This document shows, one piece after another, positions 1-8,334 of a stretch of DNA of 15,319 nucleotides; position 1 is the stretch's first letter; every line of letters starts with the position of its first letter. The position numbers were made by a program, and so were the translations under genes. The DNA comes from Gammaproteobacteria bacterium (GTDB lineage: Bacteria; Pseudomonadota; Gammaproteobacteria; SZUA-229). The stretch is taken from positions 1 to 15,319 of the forward strand of contig JAPHRB010000109.1 of NCBI GenBank assembly GCA_026197015.1. Direction: 5' to 3'. The notes under the pieces were generated by a model that was not told where the DNA came from, made no database searches, and saw only the letters and a program-made list of their open reading frames with translations.

Positions 1-8
1 TCAAAACA

Positions 9-41
9 GGGGACAGGGCTCAAAAAACGAGACCTTTCCCC
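9..41 (-). terminator. Possible imperfect terminator hairpin downstream of argH
   Basis: Bases 9-21 and 29-41 form an inverted repeat that pairs at 11 of 13 positions around a 7-base loop. Read on the minus strand it lies 35 bases beyond the argH stop codon and is followed by TGTTTTGA, a short and interrupted T tract. It is a plausible weak intrinsic terminator for argH. The poor T tract keeps confidence low, and what lies beyond the window edge is unknown. Confidence 0.33.
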
Positions 42-76
42 GAGGGAGATTTAGCAGAGCAGTGTAAAGTCGGCTT

Positions 77-1480
77 TTACTTTATTCTTTCTCTGCCGTC
101 TTTAACTGCAATTAACACCTGTTCGGGTGCCGTGCCGCCAATATGGTCACGGGCTGCAACTGAGCCCTCCAGTGTTAACACATCAAATACATCCTGCTGG
201 ATAATATCAGAGAAATTCTGTAATTCCTTAAGTGCCATTTCACTCAGGTCTTTTTTGCTTTCAACACCATAAGCGACAGCTTTACCCACCACTTCATGGG
301 CATCACGAAATGGCAGGCCTTTAACGACTAAATAGTCTGCTAAATCAGTGGCCGTTGAAAACCCCTGTTTTGCAGCGGCATACATGTTTTCTTTTTTGGA
401 TTCAATTGCAGGTATCATGTCGGCAAATGCGCGCAATGAGCCTAAAATGGTGTCGATTGTGTCAAAAATGGGCTCTTTATCTTCCTGGTTATCTTTGTTG
501 TAAGCCAGTGGTTGTGACTTCATCAGGGTGAGTAGGGAGATTAAATGGCCATTAACTCGGCCTGTTTTTCCTCTAACGAGCTCAGGCACATCAGGGTTTT
601 TCTTTTGCGGCATAATAGATGAGCCGGTGCAGAAACGGTCAGGCAGATTAATAAAATTAAACTGTGCAGAAGACCATAAAACCAGTTCTTCAGAAAAACG
701 TGATAGATGAGTCATTAGAATTGCTGCAGCAGCGCAAAACTCAATTGCAAAATCACGGTCACTTACAGCATCCAGTGAATTACGACAAACGTCATCGAAT
801 TTGAGTAAATCGGCAGTGAAATGCCGGTCTATTGGGTAAGTAGTGCCGGCGAGTGCCGCCGCGCCCAGGGGTAGAACATTCATACGCCGAGCACAGTCTT
901 CAAATCGAGAAGCATCACGTTGCATGTTTTCAAACCAGGCTAACAGGTGATGTCCAAATGTAACAGGTTGTGCAACCTGTAAGTGAGTAAAACCGGGCAT
1001 AATCGTATTGGCTTCACGTTCAGCCAAATCCAGTAATCCCGTTTGTAAACGACGAATTTCTGCAATTGCAAAGCTTATCTGATCACGTAAATACAGACGA
1101 ATATCCGTAGCCACCTGATCATTTCGTGAGCGCCCGGTGTGTAAACGTTTGCCAGCATCACCCACAATCTCGGTCAGACGAGCTTCAATGTTCATATGAA
1201 CATCTTCACGGCTGATAGACCATTCAAATTTTCCGTCAGTTATTTCCTGCTCTATCTGATCAAGGCCTTTTAATAATGACTGACAATCTTCGTCTGTCAG
1301 TACGCCGACTTTTGTAAGCATACGAGCGTGAGCGCGTGAGCCCTCAATATCCTGCCGATACATACGTTGATCAAATTGTACTGAAGCAGTAAATGCCTCG
1401 ACAAATGCATCAGTTGGCTCTGAAAAACGGCCACCCCATAACTTGTCTGGTGTTTGTTCTGAATCTTTAGAATTGCTCAT
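77..1480 (-). CDS. argH: Argininosuccinate lyase
   Basis: ArgH cleaves argininosuccinate to arginine and fumarate, the last step of arginine synthesis, as a cytoplasmic homotetramer of the fumarase/aspartase superfamily. From the chosen start it has 467 residues, normal for the family. Visible landmarks are HTGRSRND at about 114-121, the GFTHLQ segment with His166, and the signature GSSIMPQKKNP at about 286-296, whose flexible loop carries the catalytic Ser. The ATG at 1480 is chosen, giving MSNSKDSE. The frame stays open upstream to a TTG at 1549, but that codon falls in the -35 box of a good promoter, so it cannot start this transcript. An AGGA lies about 12 bases upstream of the ATG, a rather long spacing. 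The gene is divergent from algZ, as in Pseudomonas. No key residue is missing. Confidence 0.96.
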   Translation of the reverse strand: MSNSKDSEQTPDKLWGGRFSEPTDAFVEAFTASVQFDQRMYRQDIEGSRAHARMLTKVGVLTDEDCQSLLKGLDQIEQEITDGKFEWSISREDVHMNIEARLTEIVGDAGKRLHTGRSRNDQVATDIRLYLRDQISFAIAEIRRLQTGLLDLAEREANTIMPGFTHLQVAQPVTFGHHLLAWFENMQRDASRFEDCARRMNVLPLGAAALAGTTYPIDRHFTADLLKFDDVCRNSLDAVSDRDFAIEFCAAAAILMTHLSRFSEELVLWSSAQFNFINLPDRFCTGSSIMPQKKNPDVPELVRGKTGRVNGHLISLLTLMKSQPLAYNKDNQEDKEPIFDTIDTILGSLRAFADMIPAIESKKENMYAAAKQGFSTATDLADYLVVKGLPFRDAHEVVGKAVAYGVESKKDLSEMALKELQNFSDIIQQDVFDVLTLEGSVAARDHIGGTAPEQVLIAVKDGRERIK

Positions 1481-1520
1481 GATTATACAGAGTCCTGATG
1501 CGGGTTTCGAATTAGCGCGG

Positions 1521-1549
1521 AGTATAACAAAAGGCGTGGCTCTAACCAA
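1521..1549 (-). promoter_or_regulatory. Sigma70-type promoter for argH
   Basis: On the minus strand TTGGTT (1544-1549) and TATACT (1521-1526) are separated by exactly 17 bases, close to the TTGACA/TATAAT consensus. Transcription would begin near 1514, leaving a leader of about 33 bases before the argH ATG at 1480. This site decides the start codon, since the upstream TTG at 1549 lies in the -35 box. I see no equally good promoter for the divergent algZ in 1481-1609. Confidence 0.65.
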
Positions 1550-1609
1550 TTAGTGTAACAACTGCTTAAGTAATCAACAAAACTACCGCTTATCGTCTAA
1601 ACTGCAATT

Positions 1610-2656
1610 ATGGAAAAGGATTTAAATTCAAATTCGAATCAGGGGTTTATCCCGAATTTATGTGATGTGTCAGCTGTTTTTATGTTGATACTCATGGTTG
1701 AGCTATTGTCATTGATGCTTGCACTGGCACCCTCTGAGCAGGAGGGCTTCTGGCAGCGCCTGGCATTAATATCATTTTTTTCACAATGGATAGGTCTGGT
1801 TAATGCCAGTTTACTTTGTGGTCTAAAAAACTGGCTTAATAAACAGTCGATTAAGGTATGTGCAAGCTCAAGTTTTTTCTTGATGATGCTGGTGACGGCG
1901 ATATTTAGTGGGCTGGCAATTTACATAAGTGGCCTGATGGACGTACTAAGTGATGAAAATAAGCGATTAATAATTTACTTTATCATTCGTAATTTAGCTA
2001 TTAGCGCTATTATTTATGGCGTTCTACTTCGTTATTTTTATGTTCAATATCAATGGAGAATGAATATACAGGCGCAAAGCCATGCCCAATTACAGGCATT
2101 AAAAGCAAGGATTCGGCCGCACTTTCTGTTTAACAGTATGAATACAATTGCTAGCCTTGTGCGTATCGATGCTGATAAAGCTGAAAAAGCCGTAGAAGAC
2201 CTGTCTGATCTATTCAGGGCAAGTTTAATGGAAGAAACAAGTCATACATTACGTGATGAGCTTGATCTTACAGCCAGTTATCTTGATATTGAGCATTTGC
2301 GTCTGGACCAGCGACTATCCACCGAATGGGTATTAGATGACTCTGCAATGGAGATAGAAGTGCCTTCATTATGTTTACAACCATTAGTGGAAAATGCAAT
2401 TTATCATGGGATTGAACCGCTTTCTGATGGAGGTAATATAAAAATTTCAGCGCAACTCGAAAACAATCGACTATGCTTAAGTGTAAGCAATCCAGTTACA
2501 GGGCATGGCGCCATGAGTCGGCACAAGGGAAATCATATGGCGCAGGCGAATATTCAGACTCGTCTGGCCCTGACATATGGAGATGAAGCCGAATTTAATA
2601 TTAATGCAGAGCCTAATCTGTATACGGTTTCCATAGGAATACCATTAAAAACATGA
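1610..2656 (+). CDS. algZ: AlgZ/FimS-like LytS-family sensor histidine kinase
   Basis: This is a membrane sensor kinase of the LytS/AlgZ family (His_kinase plus HATPase_c) and the partner of the regulator encoded next. Four hydrophobic segments (about residues 22-41, 52-71, 86-110 and 120-144) form the sensor. A short linker leads to the phosphoacceptor region RPHFLFNSMNTIASLVR, with candidate His171. The N box is LQPLVENAIYHG, with Asn262. The usual glycine-rich ATP lid is replaced by GNHMAQANIQTRL, which from memory resembles AlgZ proteins more than classical LytS. In Pseudomonas AlgZ-AlgR controls type IV pili, alginate and virulence; the stimulus is unknown. The ATG at 1610 has no strong Shine-Dalgarno, but the N-terminal FIPNLCDVSAVF segment fits the family's beginning. 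Its stop overlaps the algR start (ATGA). It could also be called simply a LytS-type kinase. Confidence 0.88.
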   Translation: MEKDLNSNSNQGFIPNLCDVSAVFMLILMVELLSLMLALAPSEQEGFWQRLALISFFSQWIGLVNASLLCGLKNWLNKQSIKVCASSSFFLMMLVTAIFSGLAIYISGLMDVLSDENKRLIIYFIIRNLAISAIIYGVLLRYFYVQYQWRMNIQAQSHAQLQALKARIRPHFLFNSMNTIASLVRIDADKAEKAVEDLSDLFRASLMEETSHTLRDELDLTASYLDIEHLRLDQRLSTEWVLDDSAMEIEVPSLCLQPLVENAIYHGIEPLSDGGNIKISAQLENNRLCLSVSNPVTGHGAMSRHKGNHMAQANIQTRLALTYGDEAEFNINAEPNLYTVSIGIPLKT

Positions 2657-3399
2657 ATATATTGATTGTCGATGATGAGCCATTAGCTAGACAAAGGTTA
2701 ATTGGCCTGGTGCAGGAATTAAACGGCTTTGAGGCATGTGCTAATGCGTCTAATGGGAAAGATGCGTTACGTTTAGCGCAGGAATTAAAGCCAGATGTTG
2801 TGTTGCTCGATATACGTATGCCTGGAATGGACGGTATAGAGACGGCACATCATATGAACCGGCTAAGTAAGCCACCTGCAATAATATTTACCACCGCCTT
2901 TAGCGAGCATGCTCTGAAGGCGTTTGAGACCCATGCGGTTGATTATTTACTGAAACCGATTAAGCAGGAAAGTCTGCATAAATCTTTAAAAGCAGCAGCT
3001 CGTTTAACCAAACCACAACTTGAACAACTTAAATATCTGGACGAACAACCCAAAGTACGTACCCATATCTGCGTAAAAACGCGGGGCACACTGGAATTAG
3101 TACCCATTGATAACATTCGTTATTTTTTAGCGGACCATAAATACGTTACTTTACGCACTGATGATCATGAGTGTCTCATAGAAGAGTCTTTGAAATCACT
3201 GGAAAGTGAATTTGACCATATCTTTACCCGTATACACCGAAATGCACTGGTAGCGGATCAGTTTATGAACGGTTTGGAAAAAAACACTGAAGGACATTGT
3301 GTAATCACCATAGAAGGAATAGAAGAGCGCCTGGAAATTAGCCGGCGTCACCTGCCTCATGTCAGAAAAAAAATCAAAAATATGGCTACTTACAAATAA
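2653..3399 (+). CDS. algR: AlgR-like LytTR-family response regulator
   Basis: This DNA-binding response regulator pairs with the kinase upstream. The N-terminal receiver domain (about 1-115) has the acidic pair Asp7-Asp8, phosphoacceptor Asp53 in VVLLDIRMPGMDG, Thr80/Thr81 and Lys101 in YLLKPI, so it looks functional. The LytTR DNA-binding domain spans about 136-242, with HKYVTLRT and FTRIHRNALV typical of the fold. The 248-residue length equals that usual for AlgR. The ATG overlaps the algZ stop by four bases, indicating translational coupling. The position between argH-algZ and the hem genes supports an AlgR assignment over other LytTR regulators such as YehT. The last 41 bases also encode the start of the TonB-dependent receptor, and an A8 run lies in that shared stretch. 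Target genes cannot be read from this window; I find no convincing AlgR box. Confidence 0.9.
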   Translation: MNILIVDDEPLARQRLIGLVQELNGFEACANASNGKDALRLAQELKPDVVLLDIRMPGMDGIETAHHMNRLSKPPAIIFTTAFSEHALKAFETHAVDYLLKPIKQESLHKSLKAAARLTKPQLEQLKYLDEQPKVRTHICVKTRGTLELVPIDNIRYFLADHKYVTLRTDDHECLIEESLKSLESEFDHIFTRIHRNALVADQFMNGLEKNTEGHCVITIEGIEERLEISRRHLPHVRKKIKNMATYK

Positions 3400-5356
3400 T
3401 CACATAAGTTTACTTGCAGGTTTTGTCTGCCTGCCTTTTACAGCCCAGGCGAATGTAGAGTCATTGCTGGAGCTGTCATTAGAAGAGCTGATGAATGTAT
3501 CGGTGGCTTCGTTATTTGATGAGTCAGTTCTTGAGGCGAGCTCAAGCGTTACTGTGATAAACCAGAATGTATGGGAAAGTAACGGTGCTCGTCGAACAAA
3601 TGAGATTATGTCATACCAGCCTTCCACTATGGTCCATCCGACATTAGGTGGCTCAGATGCATTTGCAATACGTGGATTTTCAAACTCATTATCAGTAAGA
3701 GGAGTTGCCACATTACTGGATGGTGTTCCAATGAACACTTATTCATTTGGAACAGCGCAGTATTTTCTGGCGAATTTTGATTTAGGTGCGTTACAGAGAG
3801 CTGAGTTAATTCGTGGACCCGGTTCAGCGGTTTATGGAAGTGATGCATTCCACGGTGTATTTTCATTATCAACATTCTCTCCAGGTCAAGACATGGTTGA
3901 ATCAGAGCTGGGTATCGGCTCACCTGGTTATGCCAGGGGGCATGCACGCTTTAGTCAATCTGTAGGTGAGAGCAGTCGGATGTATGGTGCATTTGCATTA
4001 ACCCAACAGGCAGATTCAAGCATAAGTTTTCAAACATCTGATCCCAATGTGCAGGGAGTACGTGAAGATGCCTATGCTTCAAAAACAGCTTATCTGAAAA
4101 CACAAAACAAGCTGAGCCAGCATTGGGATAGTGAGTTTGGGCTTTACTATAACAACTGGAATGCAACAGATTTTCCCAGTTTTGGTGAAGCTGAGTTGGG
4201 GTCAGATGGTGTAGCATTGGGGGCAGATGATGTAAGTGATGGTCAGCAGGAATTTTACATGTTAACCGCCAATGCAAGTTATTCATGGGGTCAGCACAAG
4301 ACGTTTGAGCTAAAAACTTTCTTCTGGAACACAGATCAACAATTTGAATATCAGTTCGCAGATGTTCCATTACAGGCCCAGGAAGATGAACGTTACGGAA
4401 TGAGCCTGACTGTAAAAGATGAAGGCGGTAAAAACGCAGCGCGGTGGGTTTTAGGCGCTGGTGTTGATAAAGCAGAGGTCGTTTCCACAGAGCTCATTGC
4501 CGGTGTACAGGCTTTTGATGGGCAGAAGCGAAGCATTAACAATGTTTTCGCGCAACTTCGATTGCCATTTTATGAGGGAAAATTATTACTGGATATTGGC
4601 TCAAGGGTAGACGATTATTCTGATTTTGGATCTCATTTTACGCCACGATTGGGGCTAGTTTATCTGCTTGATGACAATCAGGCGTTAAAATTTCAATATG
4701 GAAATGCATTTCGTGCTCCCGTTGCCAGTGAACTGACGTCTTCAGGAAGAATACAGGGGAATCCAGATTTGACTCCTGAAACAATAGATACCTATGAGTT
4801 GATATGGATGAAACATGAGAACTTATATACATTCACTACAACGCTGTATATGAGTAACTGGCAGGATGCAATTATAATTGTCGATGATTCTACCCTGCCT
4901 GCACCATTTGAAACTCGATACGAGAATCAGGGTGAGTTTAACTCACAAGGTGTAGAGTTAGAGTCATCAGTTCTAATAGATAACTGGAAAATAGATGGGG
5001 CTTATTCCTTTATAAAAAGTGAAGATAAAACTAAACAGCAGGACTTCATGGCTTTCCCTAAACATATTTTACAATTAGGTTTGAAAACAGGTATTAATTC
5101 TAACTTAGATGTTCGGTTATATAATATTGCTTATTTTGATGTGTCTGCCAACACAGCACAATCGGCAAAGAAGCTGGATACGATTTGGCAGCTTAATTTG
5201 AATGTAAACTATCAATGGAAGAACAACCTTAACCTGGCACTGGATATTCGAAATTTATTAAACAGGAAAGATCCAGTGCCTTCTATCTGGGGTAATGAAG
5301 AAGGTTTGCCAGTAGATGGGGTACAGCTTAGTACATACATCAGATATAAGTTTTAA
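3359..5356 (+). CDS. TonB-dependent outer-membrane receptor
   Basis: This 665-residue protein is a TonB-dependent receptor that would import a bulky or scarce ligand (siderophore, heme, vitamin, sugar; not determinable here) across the outer membrane using TonB-ExbBD energy. A signal peptide is visible (basic start, hydrophobic 16-28, likely cleavage after TAQA at residue 31). Next comes LSLEELMNVSVASL, a segment often seen before the plug in this family, and a plug domain of roughly 60-170 with FAIRGF and LIRGPGSAVYGSDAFHGV. The rest is a beta-barrel with alternating aromatic strands, a LGLVYLL/NAFRAP/NPDLTPET block at about 430-475, and a terminal Phe (YIRYKF). There is no N-terminal STN signalling domain. 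The ATG at 3359 lies inside algR (41-base overlap), has no clear Shine-Dalgarno, and is the only usable ATG ahead of the signal peptide, so coupling to algR translation is likely. Co-regulation with AlgZ-AlgR is inferred. Confidence 0.92.
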   Translation: MSEKKSKIWLLTNNHISLLAGFVCLPFTAQANVESLLELSLEELMNVSVASLFDESVLEASSSVTVINQNVWESNGARRTNEIMSYQPSTMVHPTLGGSDAFAIRGFSNSLSVRGVATLLDGVPMNTYSFGTAQYFLANFDLGALQRAELIRGPGSAVYGSDAFHGVFSLSTFSPGQDMVESELGIGSPGYARGHARFSQSVGESSRMYGAFALTQQADSSISFQTSDPNVQGVREDAYASKTAYLKTQNKLSQHWDSEFGLYYNNWNATDFPSFGEAELGSDGVALGADDVSDGQQEFYMLTANASYSWGQHKTFELKTFFWNTDQQFEYQFADVPLQAQEDERYGMSLTVKDEGGKNAARWVLGAGVDKAEVVSTELIAGVQAFDGQKRSINNVFAQLRLPFYEGKLLLDIGSRVDDYSDFGSHFTPRLGLVYLLDDNQALKFQYGNAFRAPVASELTSSGRIQGNPDLTPETIDTYELIWMKHENLYTFTTTLYMSNWQDAIIIVDDSTLPAPFETRYENQGEFNSQGVELESSVLIDNWKIDGAYSFIKSEDKTKQQDFMAFPKHILQLGLKTGINSNLDVRLYNIAYFDVSANTAQSAKKLDTIWQLNLNVNYQWKNNLNLALDIRNLLNRKDPVPSIWGNEEGLPVDGVQLSTYIRYKF

Positions 5357-5448
5357 TTTAAGCGTTATGAGATAAGCATTTTATTTGAATAGCTGCTGTG
5401 AGCCAAAATCTGAGGTAAAATGAAATATTTGAGAATCTGGAAAAATTA

Positions 5449-6378
5449 ATGTTAAAAACCATCCGTATTGCTACCCGTAAAAGTCCTCTGGCCCTTTGGC
5501 AGGCTGAAGAAGTCTCGCGTCAATTACGGCTTATTTACCCTGAGCTTAAAGTAGAGTTAATTAAAATTCTTTCAAAGGGTGACAAGATACTTGATGCGCC
5601 TCTGGCAAAAGTAGGTGGTAAAGGTTTATTCGTAAAAGAGTTAGAGCAGTCTATGCTCGATGGTGAAGCAGATATCGCGGTGCATTCAATGAAAGATGTA
5701 CCCATGGAATTTCCCCCGGGTCTGCATCTTCCCGTCATAATGCAACGAGAAGATCCAACAGATGCCTTCGTTTCAAATAATTATAATAGCCTCGAAGACT
5801 TACCCGAAGATGCACGTATTGGTTCATCTAGTTTACGTCGCCAATTACAGATAAAAGAAGCGATGCCAAAAGCCCAGATGCTGAATTTGCGCGGAAATGT
5901 TAACAGCCGTCTGCAAAAACTCGATAACGGCGACTATGATGCCATTATCCTGGCGACAGCAGGTTTATTAAGACTAGAGTTTGAAGAAAGAATAAAAATG
6001 CGCATTACGCCTGAGCAAAGTCTGCCATCAGTTGGCCAGGGTGCAGTCGGTATTGAGTGCCGTGTTGGTGATGCAGAAATTGAAGCTTTAATTGCCCCAT
6101 TGAATGACATGGACACTCACACGCGATTAAGTGCAGAGAGAGCAATGAACAACCGCTTAAATGGCGGCTGTCAGGTGCCTATCGCGGGTTTTGCACTGCT
6201 AGACAATAATGAAATATATTTACGAGGTCTGGTTGGGCGTGCAGATGGTAGTGAAGTGGTTCGGGGTGAAATTAAAGGGCCGGCTAGTGAAGCTGAGAAC
6301 CTTGGAAGACAATTAGCTGAGCAATTGTTAAATGATGGCGCAGATGTGATTTTACGCGAAATGGGGATGATTGATTAA
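5449..6378 (+). CDS. hemC: Porphobilinogen deaminase (hydroxymethylbilane synthase)
   Basis: HemC condenses four porphobilinogen molecules to hydroxymethylbilane in the cytoplasm, the third shared step of tetrapyrrole synthesis. The 309-residue length is typical. Motifs are RIATRKSPLALWQAE at the N terminus, HSMKDVP with catalytic Asp83, the SSLRRQLQ and LRGNVNSRLQKLDNGDYDAIILA blocks, and NGGCQVPIAG with Cys241, which carries the dipyrromethane cofactor. The ATG at 5449 follows a weak TGGA ribosome site. The 92 bases before it contain a TAAAAT (5416-5421) that could be a -10 box, but no well-spaced -35, so the gene may be read through from the receptor gene or have its own weak promoter. It leads the hemCDXY operon. 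Confidence 0.97.
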   Translation: MLKTIRIATRKSPLALWQAEEVSRQLRLIYPELKVELIKILSKGDKILDAPLAKVGGKGLFVKELEQSMLDGEADIAVHSMKDVPMEFPPGLHLPVIMQREDPTDAFVSNNYNSLEDLPEDARIGSSSLRRQLQIKEAMPKAQMLNLRGNVNSRLQKLDNGDYDAIILATAGLLRLEFEERIKMRITPEQSLPSVGQGAVGIECRVGDAEIEALIAPLNDMDTHTRLSAERAMNNRLNGGCQVPIAGFALLDNNEIYLRGLVGRADGSEVVRGEIKGPASEAENLGRQLAEQLLNDGADVILREMGMID

Positions 6379-6407
6379 GGCTGTTTTACTTCAGTCAGGT
6401 AATTTAA

Positions 6408-7193
6408 ATGAGTAATAATAACCTTGTACTGGTAACCCGGCCAAAACATCAGGCAGTTGAACTTGTTGATTTACTAACGACTAAAGGTTTTAAATCGCTT
6501 GTTTTTCCCAGTATTGAAATTCAGCAGGTAGAATTAAGTGATGATCTTAAAGTTATACTGAATAAACTGAATGAGAATAATTTAATTGTATTTGTTAGCG
6601 TGAATGCGGCGCAAAATACAGCAAAACTAATGCATCGATTAGGCCTCAAACCTGACTCTATCACTGCCAAAATAGCCACGGTTGGAAAAGCTACAGCTTC
6701 AGCTGCGACTGCACTGGGTTTTAAGGTTAACCTGAGCCCTGAAAGTGGTTTCAATAGTGAAGCCTTATTAAAACTTGAGGAACTGCAGGCTGCTAATATA
6801 CAAGGCGCACAATGCCTGATTTTAAGGGGTAATGGTGGTTTGGGTTATTTAGCTGATGAGTTACGAAAAAGAGGCGCCCAGGTTCGCTATGCGGAAGTGT
6901 ATCGGCGGACTATACCCCAGAAAGACGAATATATCAGTCGTCAGGAATTGAGTAATAACTGGGACGAAATGAAAATAAATGTCATAACAGTTACCAGTAA
7001 TGAATCATTGCAAAACCTGTATGATATGCTTAAACCGCCCGGCAAAAATGCAATATTAGAAACAGCACTCATAGTTGCCTCGCAGCGCGGTGTAGAACTA
7101 GCTCAAAGTTTAGGCTTTAAGTCAATTACACTTGCTCAGTCAGCATTAAATCAGCATATATTAGAAGCTGTTGAAATTAACGTGAATAAATAA
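6408..7193 (+). CDS. hemD: Uroporphyrinogen-III synthase
   Basis: HemD closes hydroxymethylbilane with inversion of ring D to give uroporphyrinogen III. The family is weakly conserved in sequence, so the call rests on position after hemC and on HEM4-type landmarks: LVTRPKHQA at the N terminus, FVSVNAAQN near residue 60, TVGKATASAATALGF near 90, a central LILRGNGG segment and a C-terminal TVTSNESLQNLYDML. The two-lobed layout and 261-residue length fit the family. The gene starts 29 bases after hemC, and an AGG about 9 bases before the ATG gives a reasonable ribosome site. It is followed after 16 bases by hemX. Confidence 0.93.
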   Translation: MSNNNLVLVTRPKHQAVELVDLLTTKGFKSLVFPSIEIQQVELSDDLKVILNKLNENNLIVFVSVNAAQNTAKLMHRLGLKPDSITAKIATVGKATASAATALGFKVNLSPESGFNSEALLKLEELQAANIQGAQCLILRGNGGLGYLADELRKRGAQVRYAEVYRRTIPQKDEYISRQELSNNWDEMKINVITVTSNESLQNLYDMLKPPGKNAILETALIVASQRGVELAQSLGFKSITLAQSALNQHILEAVEINVNK

Positions 7194-7209
7194 TTTAAAG
7201 TAAATCATT

Positions 7210-8334
7210 ATGTCAAAACAAGAAAATACAATTATAAATATTGATGAAGAAAATGGGCATGTTACTGAGCCGTCAAAAGTTGTGAAGAAAGAAAAAAGTT
7301 CTTCAGCTAATGGCATTATAATTTTCTTAATATTAATCATCATTGTTAGCTGTTCTCTGGCAGCATATTATTTCTGGGATCTTCAGTTAAAACATAGCCG
7401 TACAATGAAAACACAACAACAATCTATTGAAGAATTGAATGTGCGACTAACAAAAGTGGCAGATGAATTTAATAAAAATTCAAAAGTGTCAGAAAGTAAC
7501 AACACAAAATTAGAAAATCTGAAAAATCAGATGCAACAGACAGAGGTTATATCGCAAAAGGCAATAGCAATTGTAAATCGAAGTCAACGTGACTGGGCGT
7601 TAGCCGAGATAGATTACCTGTTAAAAATTGCTCATCAGCGTATTGCAGTAGCGCGTGATATAAATGGTGCAATTGCAGCTCTCAGAGGAGCTGATTCGCG
7701 TATTGAGCAGTTAGGTGATTTGAACTTGTTTAATATACGTAAACAACTGGCTAGTGATATAGCCAGTTTGAATGCAATACATAGAGCTGATGTAAATGGA
7801 ATTTCTCTGGCTTTAGATCAGGCGATTGCATATTTGCCCGAATTGCCATTTAAATCTGTAAAAGATGAAATTAAGATACAATTTAATGAAGATGTAACAA
7901 ATGAACAAGCAACAGTAAAAGATAAAAACTTTGTTGATTCGGTGGTTGAAGCGGTTAAACAGATTGGGGATATTAAGGTTCACCATCGAAGCATTCAGGC
8001 TGCTAGTAGTGCTGATCAACAAAGTAGCATTGAGCAATTACTTCGTACATATATTCTGGGTGCGCGTTTAGCTGCACTTCGCTTCGATCAAATTCAGTTT
8101 ATACATGAAATTAATCAGGCAAGTGAGATATTAAGACTTCACTATGATGAGAGTGATAATCGCATTCAACAACTTCAAAAAACCTTGCTGGACTATTCGG
8201 CACTACAGCTTAGCCCAGATTTGCCAGAGCTAACAAAAGCATGGACATTGTTACAAGAAGTTAAAAATGCATCAGAAACAAAAACAACATTGAAAAAAAC
8301 TACAAATAAAAATAATGAAAGGCAGGTTAACTAA
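7210..8334 (+). CDS. hemX: HemX, membrane-anchored protein of the heme operon
   Basis: HemX family protein (often mis-annotated as uroporphyrinogen-III C-methyltransferase). It has a charged cytoplasmic N terminus, one membrane segment at about residues 35-56, a Gln/Asn/Lys-rich coiled coil at about 65-120, then a C-terminal domain opening with SQRDWALAEIDYLLKIAHQRI (about 125-145), the family hallmark. There is no SAM-methyltransferase motif, so a methyltransferase function is not supported. The last 20 residues are a low-complexity Lys/Asn/Thr tail. Its role is poorly defined; conserved linkage to hemCD suggests scaffolding or regulation of early tetrapyrrole steps. The stop codon shares one base with the hemY ATG (TAATG), so the two are translationally coupled. 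Confidence 0.9.
   Translation: MSKQENTIINIDEENGHVTEPSKVVKKEKSSSANGIIIFLILIIIVSCSLAAYYFWDLQLKHSRTMKTQQQSIEELNVRLTKVADEFNKNSKVSESNNTKLENLKNQMQQTEVISQKAIAIVNRSQRDWALAEIDYLLKIAHQRIAVARDINGAIAALRGADSRIEQLGDLNLFNIRKQLASDIASLNAIHRADVNGISLALDQAIAYLPELPFKSVKDEIKIQFNEDVTNEQATVKDKNFVDSVVEAVKQIGDIKVHHRSIQAASSADQQSSIEQLLRTYILGARLAALRFDQIQFIHEINQASEILRLHYDESDNRIQQLQKTLLDYSALQLSPDLPELTKAWTLLQEVKNASETKTTLKKTTNKNNERQVN

Noticed and set aside
1481..1549. Upstream extension of argH to a TTG start at 1549
   Set aside because: The TTG lies in the -35 box of a well-spaced promoter, and the extra 23 residues do not resemble argininosuccinate lyase N termini.
1585..1600. AlgR-box-like stretch (ACCGCTTATCGTC) before algZ
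   Set aside because: It has extra bases compared with the Pseudomonas CCGTTCGTC core and no second copy, so autoregulation is not supported.
3400..4832. Several antisense open frames within the receptor gene
   Set aside because: They lack ribosome sites and have repetitive His/Leu/Ser-rich composition typical of the reverse frame of a beta-barrel gene; the sense protein explains the stretch.
5385..5421. hemC promoter with TTGAAT and TAAAAT
   Set aside because: The two boxes are 25 bases apart, too far for a normal sigma70 promoter.
7210..8334. HemX as uroporphyrinogen-III C-methyltransferase
   Set aside because: No SAM-binding methyltransferase motifs are present; the protein is a single-pass coiled-coil HemX.
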